From NCBI GenBank assembly GCA_029204225.1, contig CM055108.1, forward strand, positions 4,265,163 to 4,291,662: a stretch of DNA of 26,500 nt, in the 5' to 3' direction. The notes below the pieces were generated by a model. The model was given only the letters and a program-made list of their open reading frames with translations. It was not told the DNA's origin and ran no database searches. Source of the stretch: Diphasiastrum complanatum (lineage: Eukaryota; Streptophyta; Lycopodiopsida; Lycopodiales; Lycopodiaceae). This document shows positions 10,347 to 19,394 of the stretch, one piece after another (position 1 is the stretch's first letter; every line of letters begins with the position of its first letter). The position numbers were made by a program, and so were the translations under genes.

Positions 10347-10839
10347 TGTTATGGCCATATTCAGTTACGGACGTGGAATAGTCCTAATATGGTAGACCAG
10401 CAGCCCTACAGTGTTCGAGATTATTGGTCACGTCTAGATTTTTTTTATTCCACGTTGAGGCATGTTGGTGACTATTGACCTTGAGAGAGAGACACTTTAA
10501 TTGAGACATATGGAGTAGTGCATGTATATGTGACTATTATAGGCAGGAGGTATGCATAAAGAGCTGAGATCTATTTATAGTTGACCTACATGGGGATTGC
10601 ATGGGTTCATGCATAAGATCCTACTCTCTATATATTGAGGTAATGATTTTTCCATCAACGACTTTGGTCTAGGTTACCTGTAGAGCTCTTCTCCTCTTGT
10701 TATCACATGGTATGGCTTGGGGGCTAGATCCAAAAGGATTCTCCAAGAGGGATCTAGGATTGGTTGGGTGGTTTTGCTCCATAGTCTCTCTTGTGTTTTC
10801 CTATCCTCATCTTAGGGGTTTTCCCTAGTGGTCTTTACA
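10347..10839 (+). repeat. LTR of family D (about 493 bp)
   Basis: Begins TGTTATGGCC and ends CTTTACA (TGT/ACA inverted tips). It is followed after one base by a primer-binding site and preceded by a polypurine tract. No second copy of this LTR was found in the window, so the edges rest on the PPT, PBS and tip sequences only. Confidence 0.65.
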
Positions 10840-10840
10840 T

Positions 10841-10852
10841 TGGTATCAGAGC
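10841..10852 (+). promoter_or_regulatory. Primer-binding site, family D
   Basis: TGGTATCAGAGC, complementary to the initiator-Met tRNA 3' end, one base after the LTR end. The site extends to TGGTATCAGAGCC. Confidence 0.8.
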
Positions 10853-11552
10853 CCGGTTAAGATGCGATTTTTGGATGGGATGGAAACTAGTTTTACATCA
10901 AATTGGAATTGGAACGCACTTGGATTCACATCCCGGATGGAGTGATGTTTTTTCAAGGGAAATTGAGTTTGGATTTACTAATTCACATGTGAAGCATGCT
11001 TTTCAAACTTGGTGGTAGAGTGCTCTCCTCCTTGTTTGATTTTGTTAGAGATGTTGTGGATTAGTGTGGAGTTCATTCTTATTTTCTAAAGCCTTGAGAA
11101 AGTTTCCATTTAAAGTTGAACGATCTACTTAAATAAATCCACTTTCTTGTTTTAATCTGTTTTTTTTTTAGATGAATGATTTGCATGAGTCCATAATGTT
11201 TTGGACAGTTTTGATTCAAATTTAGTAGCAGGCTATTTATTGAAAGATTGACGCGGAATCGATTTATCCAAGATGAATAAGCTAATTGCTGCTAGAAATC
11301 TTGAACTTGTGGTTTGCATGTGAGGATTTAAGGTTGATTATATATTGTAAATTATTGACTCTCTAAACTGTGGCAGATTTAGACCTTGGATTGTGGATGC
11401 ATGCAAGATTAGGTGTGGATGCAACCGAGTTCTTGGAACCCCTGTGAATCTGTAGCTTGCTGACTCTAGGAGGTTAAGAATGGTAAACCTATTTATTCTA
11501 AGCCTCTGTATTTGATTTGGTGAGGTTTGAAACTTCTGTTCAGTGTAAAGCA
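10853..11552. other. Unassigned leader-like sequence after family D PBS
   Basis: Follows the primer-binding site, where a Copia leader and gag would be expected. A 75-codon frame overlaps the LTR end (10791-11018), but it starts inside the LTR, runs through the PBS and shows no Gag motif. The rest is AT-rich with no coding signal. Nothing else is recognised. Confidence 0.3.
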
Positions 11553-11631
11553 AGGTTTTAGAGGGTCTGAAGAAACAAAACGTTTCTAATTACAAAGCTT
11601 TGCTAACTTTTAGCCCTCTGCCTGACGAAGA
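11553..11631 (+). pseudogene. Tail of family A internal region, second copy
   Basis: About 79 bp matching 6171-6263, from the last codons of RNase H (shared GAAGAAACAAAACGTTTCTA and CAAAGCTTTGCTA) into the spacer before the LTR. No RNase H is found upstream, so the match starts abruptly at 11553. It marks the internal 3' end attached to LTR copy 2. Confidence 0.8.
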
Positions 11632-12551
11632 TGTTCGCGAACACGAAAGTCAAGAGACACGAAGCATGAAAGTTTCGCGAACACTTGACGAGAAGACACG
11701 AACACGAAAGATTCGCGAACGAGAATCTTTTGCGGTCGAACACGAGAAAGTCAGACGACGGAGACGAAACCAACGATGCGACACAAAAAACGTCGCGAAA
11801 GACTTTCTACCCTCACGCACCAAAGAGTACCAACAAAGATCATGCAAGTACCCAGAAGTACAGATATCTGACCTGATGGGATGACGTCAACATATACACT
11901 CTAGGTCGTGGCTAATTCACCAATCTTGTAATTTCCTGATTAGTTGTAGATGCTTAATCACTCTAATCTGAAAGATTACACAGAGCGACTATATACTTAC
12001 TGGATGATACTTGATAGATGGATGATGTAACAGACAAAAAAAGTAGTCTGATGCTAGTAAGCAATCAAGACAAAATACAAACAAGAAGTCCGCCTGTGTG
12101 CGAGACGTGTTCTGTGATCAGGATTTATAGAGATCCACAAGTCCACTAGTAAGCGAGACATCCACTCGTGAGAGAACTGTATTTCTCTCATGCCAACGCA
12201 CTGCGTGAATCTGCATGCAGTGCTTGAAGAATCAAAGAAAATCAATAGATGATCTTGTAGCCATTGTGCACATGTCTTCTTTTATGTTGTATGATCTCGA
12301 ATGCAAATGTTTCTGCTGTTATTTGTGTGTATGATTCTCCCATTCATTTCAATTCCGCACATTGGTTGAATTTGTTGAATGCTGCATTAATTTATAAACA
12401 TAGATCAGCAGTGCCTGACTACATTCTGGAGGACTGTAGGAGTGATTCAACTGGCAGTGTCCAGTGATCACATATGAACTCCATCCGAGTCACTAGAGAA
12501 TCGCGATTGCTTCGCTTTCACGACAGATTCGCGACAACCATTTTCTCATCA
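11632..12551 (+). repeat. LTR copy 2 of family A (about 920 bp)
   Basis: Begins TGTTCGCG and ends ATCA one base before a primer-binding site. Its right two thirds align with copy 1. The left part is CG-rich and contains the palindrome TTCGCGAA at 11634-11641, 11674-11681 and 11712-11719 inside longer CGAACACGAAAG-type repeats. Copy 1 shows TG or CA at some matching positions (TTCGTGACAC against TTCGCGAACAC). This left part would be U3, where the promoter and enhancer repeats of an LTR normally lie. Confidence 0.8.
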
Positions 12552-12552
12552 G

Positions 12553-12564
12553 TGGTATCAGAGC
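12553..12564 (+). promoter_or_regulatory. Primer-binding site after LTR copy 2
   Basis: TGGTATCAGAGC in the same position relative to the LTR end as at 7067. It implies that internal sequence of another family A unit begins here. Confidence 0.85.
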
Positions 12565-13125
12565 ATATCACCGCGATTAATCATCATCAGGGTCGTAGTA
12601 ATGCAAGTTAGTCTGGTGTAGTAGAGAGGTAACCATGTGGTTTGAACCTAGAAACAAGCCTTGAATCCTCCTTCCAAGCTCATTCTTAACCTTCTGTAGT
12701 CTCTGGACGACCGTGGAAGGATGTTAGTCAATTGAGGAATCCTTAGGAAGGTTGTTCGAAATCGATATTCTATTGGATTTATCTTCTCTACTCTCCTAAA
12801 TCCCATGTTAATCTAGTTCCATTCATATCGCTACAGCTCTATATGCATTGTCGCACAGTCAAAAGAAATACTCTATTACTAAAGACATGCAAGAGAATGG
12901 TAGTCCAACTTGGCCGACATATCGGGGAAGCCCGACTTGGCGACTCTCTCGACTAGTCAGGACAACGCAATCTCTAAAGGATGCAATAAAACCAAATCTT
13001 ACTAAGTAAATTTGCAGTGGGGCCAACCCTTGAGCAAGGTTAGTTGAGTTTGTTGATTTCAAGGTTGGAATGGTTTCAACCTTGTAGATTCTAGATTACC
13101 CAAAAAGTGTTTTAAGGGAATTTGG
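12565..13125. other. Leader-like remnant of family A, no gene seen
   Basis: Expected position of the family A leader and gag, but no Gag domain or zinc knuckle is readable in any frame. The boundary with host DNA cannot be placed. Confidence 0.3.
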
Positions 13126-13159
13126 GGTGGGGAGGCTTGGGGATGGGGGCCTCCCCACC
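13126..13159. repeat. 11-bp perfect inverted repeat, GC-rich
   Basis: GGTGGGGAGGC (13126-13136) pairs with GCCTCCCCACC (13149-13159) across a 12-base loop. It lies at the transition from AT-rich retroelement sequence to the GC-rich block and could mark an element edge or simply be a stable hairpin. Confidence 0.6.
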
Positions 13160-13161
13160 TC

Positions 13162-13686
13162 TTGAGGCTAGAGCACACAATGGCTCTGCCCAATGCAAAC
13201 GTGCCATGTGGCACTGTTGTTTGCCCTGCGAAGTTGCCCAGAAAAAATCTATCTAGTGGATGCCAACGTGTTTTTCAGCACCGGCTGCCCACACCCCTGC
13301 GTCCCAAGCGCGCAATTGTCGTTGTTGGTCTTTATTGCCACCGTTATTTCTCGGGTACCTGCATTGCACGCGACTCCACTCTCTCAGGCACCACTTTCTC
13401 CCGAGCACTAGGCGCCGCACTCTTCTGGGCACAGGCACCTGCCCCATTCTCCCCGACACGAGCACCCCTTTTTCTCAGGCAGCGATGCCACTCTCCCGAG
13501 CACTTGTTGCTACCACTCTCCCGAGCACTTGTGGCTACTCTCCAGGGCAGCTTGGTCTCGGGCACTTGTACATGTGAGGATTGCATCCAGTTTGTAGGTA
13601 TATGCCTGACTGGAGAATGCGTGGGATTGATTAATGGATACTGTTTTAGGCTGCCAAGTGACATGGCGTTCGGGCAACTGTTTTAA
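13162..13686 (+). other. GC-rich block with open frame and 25-bp repeats
   Basis: Open for 174 codons, but overlapping frames on both strands are also open, which indicates composition rather than coding. Imperfect repeats of the phrase CTCCCGAGCACTTGT dominate: two tandem 25-bp units lie at 13489-13513 and 13514-13538, with degenerate versions around 13395-13480. No domain, signal peptide or start context is convincing. It may be a minisatellite-like expansion, or the tail of a transposon. Probably not a gene. Confidence 0.3.
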
Positions 13687-13970
13687 AAAAAACTGTGGTT
13701 GACACCCAGCCAGGCCCAAAGCATTGCGTGTTTCTTAGATGCAAGGCTCCTCACCGAGCATCATGGTGTTACTTCAACCCCACGTTTGGAATGGACCAGG
13801 ATTTCGAAGTTCACCTCCGGCGGTCACCCGTCACTGACTTGCCAAAAGTGACCGGCAGATGACTAACACTACCGCCGAAGAAACTTTCTTTTAGGGTCCC
13901 ACGTCCTCCCACGATCTGCACAGAGCCAGCTTCCCTATTCTCTCCTACTAGCACGCCAGCACATTAAACT

Positions 13971-14220
13971 CGCCACCGTCGGATACTCTCAAATGCTTCC
14001 AGAATCGGCCACGTGTAAACTCTAGACTTGTCAGATGCTTCCAACTGGCATTCTGACGCGTGGCCGACATCCAAGCGTTAGGACTGCGATAGCTTACGTG
14101 CCGTTAAGCCTCATGGCAACGCTGCTTTGCTGGCTTCGGTCGTATCTTCGTCGGCCCTCTTAAATTACGATACGCCACCGTTGGATCTAGTCCCAATCGT
14201 TCAGATATTGCCACGTTTAG
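13971..14220 (+). promoter_or_regulatory. Duplicated G-box promoter module of ADF gene
   Basis: Two related modules lie upstream of the ADF leader. Each starts CGCCACCGT[C/T]GGAT and carries CCACGT exactly 38 bases later: 13971 with CCACGTGT at 14009-14016, and 14173 with CCACGTTT at 14211. CCACGTGT holds an ACGTG core bound by bZIP and bHLH factors (G-box/ABRE class). No clear TATA box was found, so the transcription start is not placed. Confidence 0.5.
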
Positions 14221-14285
14221 AGAATCTAACGGTGACAAAATTCCAGGTGGCACAAATCCAAGTGGGATAGCTGGTGCACATCGCC

Positions 14286-14400
14286 TCCCTCCCTCCTTCC
14301 TTCCTTCCTTCCTTCCTTGAGTTTCTCTTGTTTTCGTTCTTTTTCCTCTGCTTCCTCCTCCTCCTCTTCGTCTAGCCTTCTCCTCTCGTGCTTACATCTC
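14286..14400 (+). promoter_or_regulatory. CT-rich core promoter or 5' leader of ADF
   Basis: A run of CCTCC and CCTT repeats (about 14286-14318) followed by TTTCTC and CTCCTCCTC. Pyrimidine-rich stretches are common around plant transcription starts and in 5' leaders. The transcript start probably lies near or upstream of here. Confidence 0.45.
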
Positions 14401-14630
14401 TGTCTGCACGCCTCAGATCTGCTTGCGTATTTGCGATATAGCGCGTGGGGAAGAAGAAATCGGACAGACAGTCAACAAGTGCAAATCCCTTGAAGGTTCT
14501 GCTCATTTGCTGCTGCCTTCCAAGCCAGTGGATCGGGATTTCGGAGGCCTAAAAGCACCGCCGCTTTGCTTATGCTGATTTCGTTTTCGGCACTCGTGCA
14601 TCTTCTTTTGCGGACTGTTTATCGGTTTTA

Positions 14631-15788
14631 ATGGTAAGCTTTCTTCGTAACTTTGCTCAATATTTTGTTGAAGTTGTGTATTGTTGTTTAGGAAACTTCC
14701 GTAACGTGCTTGTTGTATGGATCTGTACGGTTGATTTGGAAAGATCCTTGATCTGACGATTTGCAGATAGTGTTTTTCTTCTTGATCCATTCGCGTTTGA
14801 TAAGTTAATGAACGCTAGTTTTTGCGTAGAAATGTTTTTTCGGATATGCCGTTTTTTCGTTTAGATCCGTTTGCTTGTAATGAGACAACGAACAGCTTGT
14901 TATAATTCGGAAATGCGAGATTGCCTTTTTCATGTCGATTTATTTGCTTCTGATGAGTCAATGAGCGACTAGTTCTATATACGCGGGAATATAGAATGCG
15001 TTGTGACGGTCCTATTATTTCAGGCCAATTCGGCATCAGGTATTGCCGTGGAAGATGAGTGCAAACTCAAATTTCTAGAGTTGAAAAGGAAGAAGACGTA
15101 CCGTTATATAGTATTCAAGATCGACGAGAAAGCGCAGCGAGTCGTTCTGGAAAAAATTGGAACTCCAGAGGAAAGTTATGATGACTTCACTGCCTCCCTT
15201 CCGGAAAACGACTGCCGTTATGCAGTTTATGACTTCGATTTTGTGACAGAAGAAAATTGCCAGAAGAGCAAGATTTTCTTTATCGCCTGGTAAAGTTGAA
15301 ACTATACCAAATAAGAAAAGAATTTGAGTTGCTTATTACTGATCTTGTTTTCATTTCGAGTGTATTTTGAAGGACACGTTTCCTTCATTTCTAGTATATT
15401 TTGAAGGAAGGCATATTTTTAGTGAATTTGTGGGGCATTTGGCCGGAGTTTTGTGTCATAACGACCTTTTATAATGGCACATCAGTTAGTCTCTATTATT
15501 GATTTGTGGTTCCTTTCGTTCTCGGATAATCTTATCTGTAAGTTTAGAGGAGCCCTATTTTAATATGCTATGTATGACTTGAGTAACCTTCTCTGGCCGA
15601 TAGAATGATTCAACTGATTCTGCCCATTGGTTGACAGGTCACCTGACACTGCTAGAGTGAAATCTAAAATGATATATGCGAGCTCTAAGGACAGATTCCG
15701 GAGAGAGCTGGATGGCGTGCACTATGAGCTGCAGGCTACTGATCCAACCGAAATGGATATTGAGGTCATCAAAGAACGTGCCAATTGA
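14631..15788 (+). CDS. ADF: Actin-depolymerizing factor (ADF/cofilin), three exons
   Basis: ADF binds actin monomers and filaments, severs filaments and speeds their turnover in the plant cytoplasm. Exon 1 contributes only the ATG (14631-14633), followed by GTAAGC. Exon 2 is 15024-15289 and exon 3 is 15638-15788 (stop TGA 15786-15788). Both introns follow GT-AG, and the joined frame gives 139 residues, the usual plant ADF length. The N-terminus [10 protein letters not shown] has the conserved Ser6, whose phosphorylation inhibits plant ADFs. Further family signatures are [44 protein letters not shown] and the long actin-binding helix [20 protein letters not shown]. The ATG-only coding exon is a known feature of plant ADF genes. 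No damaging change is seen. MANSASG-type N-termini are typical of subclass I, but the exact paralog is not assigned. Confidence 0.97.
14634..15023 (+). other. ADF intron 1, directly after the start codon
   Basis: 390 bp, starting GTAAGC and ending TTATTTCAG. In petunia and Arabidopsis the first ADF intron is reported to raise expression strongly. This one is T-rich and close to the start, consistent with such a role, but that is inference. Intron 2 (15290-15637, GTAAAG to TTGACAG) splits the Trp codon of the IAW motif and holds an imperfect 24-bp direct repeat near 15351 and 15385. Confidence 0.9.
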
Positions 15789-16799
15789 GTTCAGTGGCTT
15801 GGTGATATATTTTCTGCTTGTGCAGTGATAGTATTAGCATGGGCCGGTTGCTATTTAATTTCAATTTAGCATCATCAGATGGGGGGGCCTAATTTGTGAG
15901 GTTTCCTGGGAGTTCTGTTAATGATGGTAAAGTAGTGAGATTATAGTCAATTGTGGCTTCTTGGTGTAAACATTGATTGTGCTTGGCTTGAGTGATTTTA
16001 CAAATTGATGATGGGGATATGGCTGTGTGGACCTTTAGTCTAGGCTCTCCATAACAGATGAACTCCTTGGAAAATTTTATTACTGGTGCTCAACAAAACT
16101 GAAATCCATGGGTGCTTCATATGGCAATCGGAAGTATGTGGATCGTGTTTTTTTTACGCTTGAAAATGGCAATTCGTATCCATTAATGATTTCTTACTGC
16201 CCTTATCATGTTTGAAGTCTTATTCAAACTAGTCTGATGGTCAAAGTTCTCGTGTTTTTTCATTGTTTCCTTTGAAGTTGTGACGAAAGACTCTAAATTT
16301 TTTTCTTTTTTGTATAATTTATGGGTATCCTAAGCAGGTGTTTTGAAGCATAGTTTTCTAGAGTTCTAACATTCGCTAAGAAAATTTCCAACATTCCATT
16401 CTAGGACCTTGGTACAAAATGTACTTGTTACAGGATTCAAGAGGGGAGTCAAAACACGTTGTTTGGGGTAAATCTAGCTTAAAAGAACTTTATAGTGGTC
16501 CAAGATACCTGTTCAAACCTTTTGTTTCGGAACATTCTGTTTTCTATGTACAAAACAGTACAGTTCTGTATTTGGTAATTAGATTTTGATTTTATACTTT
16601 TTCTTTCTCCTCCCTCAAAGTCATTATAGTGCAGGCATATCTTTTCTCTTCTGGAATCTTTTACAGGTTTCCAAAGGATGAATCTTCTGATTCTGAAAAA
16701 GCAGAAATGTAGGATAAGTTCAAATGTTATCATGGCGTGCTACTATTGTAATATGTAGCAGCCTATTGTTTTCTTAAGACATAGAGAAAAGGAGAAGAC
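15789..16799. other. ADF 3' region and intergenic sequence
   Basis: AT-rich, with no convincing gene. The ADF 3' untranslated region must lie at the start, but no strong AATAAA signal was seen. One exon-like segment is present: a TTTTACAG acceptor at 16659-16666, then a short frame (FPKDESSDSEKAEM) ending in TAG at 16710-16712. No partner exon was recognised. Confidence 0.5.
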
Positions 16800-17380
16800 A
16801 TGAGATAAGCTTTTTTTAGGAGGGCTGTGCTACTTATGTCAATAACAAGAACTCTTACAAAAGTCATCAATTTTATAAATCCTTCTGAGAGCTGCTGTTT
16901 GAGGATATGCATAGCCCATAGATACTTCCTGATTGAAAGAGAGTGACATTGTTTGTCTATGCACAGGACTATACAAATCTGAATGCACAAGCTCAAGAAT
17001 ACCCTTGGCCTTGGGATATTTTCCCTTCGGAAGTTTTTTTAGCTGTTTCCCTACTTCTGGAGAGGACGTAAGGCTTAAAAGACTACTACAATATTGTGCT
17101 TCTTTGATACTTGCAAACATTGATAGCTCAAGTGTCCATACATTTAAGCCAAAGCTTGCCTCTTTTGTTCACAATACCACTTCACTAGGAATGGCTGTGT
17201 GAAGCTTGTAAAAACACCTTTTTTACCCTTCTTGCATTCCCTTGGTTACCACCTCGAGACTTTGATCTTTGTCTTTTACCAAACAGGTAGATTCGTCAAA
17301 CACCACCAACATGTTCTACTTGGTAATGGCACCAACAAATAGCAAGTTCTTGGCCAACCCTAGATGCGAACACAAAAAAT
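16800..17380 (-). pseudogene. Family F Copia protease end and integrase N-terminus
   Basis: A minus-strand Copia fragment in several frames. Reading downward from 17380: GLAKNLLFVGAIT (end of protease region), MLVVFDESTCLVKD, CEQKRQAL and YGHLSYQCL (pre-integrase and remnant of the HHCC finger), then KGKYPKAKGILELVHSDLYSPV (start of the integrase core, about 16960-17035; the Asp of HSDL is the first catalytic residue) and KYLWAMHILKQQLSEGF (about 16860-16910). At least two frameshifts and several stops. Gag and RT are absent on either side. It lies about 1 kb downstream of ADF in opposite orientation. Confidence 0.85.
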
Positions 17381-18900
17381 TGCAATTAAAGGCTAATTGT
17401 ATTCAAGATTCAAAGTGATTTCAACAAATATTTCATGTAGGAAGCATTTAATGCAACACACTCATCAGATGTTCCTTATTTGCTTGTCGTGTGATTCGAA
17501 ACAACAAACTTTGCAAAGACATTGCATGCCACTTGAGTAAAGTTTTTGGAATTGCGGCCTCTACAAGGCATGCAAGATGCAATAATTCTAGTGGCGTGCC
17601 TTTCTTGCAAGATATCCTGTCTTAGTGTTAGAAAGTGGCCATGTGAGTGGGTTTGGGGTGGTGCCATTGCAAGGTTTGGATGTAGAATGCACTTATCAAG
17701 GTTTGCCTCAGTGAACTCACAATTATAGTTTCATGTCCGATTCGAATAGGCCCGATTTGAATCGCCCAACTAGAAACCAAATTGTCCAAATCGGAGAGGT
17801 TTTAAATTTTTTTGCTTTTAGGTTATCTAGGCATGAATTTCAAGATCTATATTTTAAAAATTAGGTTGTACATTGTACATCAAACATTCATGATTCTCCC
17901 TCTCCCTATCATTCAAGTAATGTTTCATCATTCATGTCAGATTCATCTAGTAACCTTAGGTTCAAAGCTCAAACCCATTCGAATCACCAATTAGTTTATC
18001 CAACATCATGGACAATGGATTGTGGATTTGATTGAGACTCCAGAGTCCATAAATGATAGCTCATACTACTGTCTACATTGATGATTCAACATTGTACATG
18101 TAACATTAACTTCATTCAAGACTCAGGGAAGTTGTAACTAGATTCTAGAATCAAGATTTAAGATTCATTGAACATTCTAAATTGTAAATTAGATTCATGA
18201 ATCTTCATTCAAGTTTCAACTGTGAGTCTGGACTTTGGAGTCTAGACTCTGTAGACTGACATTGTCCAATGTCAACATTCAAGTTCATCAAATTACATAA
18301 TACATATTGCCATATAGTGTTGAGTGGATTGAAGTTTGAGACTCTGGAGTCCCATGCGGGATCTCTTGCCTTCACCATGACGATTGATCACAAATTCCAA
18401 TTGCCAAATCTCTATACCTATATGTATACCTTAAGCCCTAAGTTCTAATGCCTAAGTTCTAAACTTCTAACCTAGACTCCTACTTTTACTATCTCACCCT
18501 AAACTCTAAATTAAACCCCTCTCTAGTATCTAACTTCTAACCCTAAGACTCATTTTTCAAGTTCCAAAAATCGAATTTGCAAATATCTATCCTAGCTAAC
18601 TTCTAACTTCTAACTAATATCTAACTTAAAAGTTCAAAGTTCTAAAACTTCTAACACTACTAATTGACCTCTAAACTCTGACTATGAACTAACTTATCAA
18701 TCTTTTTTTGTCTCCTATTCACTCCTTTCTCCGCTCCTAAATTGTAAGGTAATTTCACCTATTCAAAGTTTCAAAACTCACTCCCTATCACCTAAACTCT
18801 CTCTCGTCATTCACACTCTCTCTCCCCTATCTAGTATCAATCATGACCCTAAACCCTCAATGATCAATCCACACTCCAAGTTCCCTCTTCTCTCAAGCAT
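17381..18900. other. AT-rich repetitive intergenic sequence
   Basis: No gene is recognised. Three textures are visible. At 17736-17770 there are GATTCGAA-type words including CCGATTTGAATCG. At 18030-18360 the sequence is dense in GATTC/GAATC and GAGTC/GACTC words. At about 18430-18680 it is a degenerate array of TTCTAA and CCCTAA-like words. A 63-codon minus frame at 17476-17667 might be more of family F, but it has no clear motif. Confidence 0.4.
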
Positions 18901-18901
18901 G

Positions 18902-18904
<3 letters not shown>

Positions 18905-18938
<34 letters not shown>
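18905..18938. repeat. (CT)17 microsatellite
   Basis: Uninterrupted CT dinucleotides. A shorter imperfect CT run preceded by ATTCTA repeats lies at about 19147-19180. Confidence 0.95.
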
Positions 18939-18940
<2 letters not shown>

Positions 18941-19296
18941 AGAGAGGGTGGTTAAGCTCTTGCATTGTACCCTCGCAAGCTGGTGGTCAAGCTTGGATAT
19001 TTCTTCTTCTTAGAGATAGCTAGATAGATATGCTAGTTTCTTGTCTTCTCTTTTTTACTAGTAAATAAGTCCGTATGCGTGCTCCTTACCTTTTGTACTC
19101 TCTTTTGTCTTATGTACCTTTGGGTACCAAAAGGCGTTAATAATAATAATTCTAATTCTAATTCTCTCTCTCTCTCTCAACTGACATTCTCTGGAGTTTT
19201 TGCATACACAAACAAAAAACCCAAAATTACACATACTTGCACTACCAAAACAACCTTTTTATACATTCTCATTGCAAAACTTTGGTACACAAGTTT

Positions 19297-19394
19297 CCAA
19301 GCATAAAAGCTTGGCATCAACAACATTAGCATCACACAGTATTTACAGCAAATACTGTCTTTACGTGAAACTACATCTACAGACAACATTGTCT
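19297..19394. repeat. Cluster of three hairpins beside HUH gene
   Basis: Three perfect stems lie within 98 bases: CCAAGC/GCTTGG (19297-19302 with 19309-19314), ACAGTATTT/AAATACTGT (19336-19344 with 19350-19358, loop ACAGC) and AGACAA/TTGTCT (19381-19386 with 19389-19394). The last overlaps the stop of the adjacent minus-strand HUH-like gene. HUH endonucleases commonly recognise short hairpins at the ends of their elements, so this may be part of a transposon terminus. Confidence 0.5.

Noticed and set aside
10791-11018. 75-codon plus frame as gag of family D
   Set aside because: It starts inside the LTR, runs through the primer-binding site, and lacks Gag motifs.
13162-13686. 174-codon plus frame as a real gene
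   Set aside because: Overlapping frames on both strands are equally open, and the peptide is dominated by 25-bp repeat translation.
16659-16712. Exon-like segment with acceptor TTTTACAG and peptide FPKDESSDSEKAEM
   Set aside because: Only 14 codons and no partner exon recognised; splice-like words are frequent in T-rich plant DNA.
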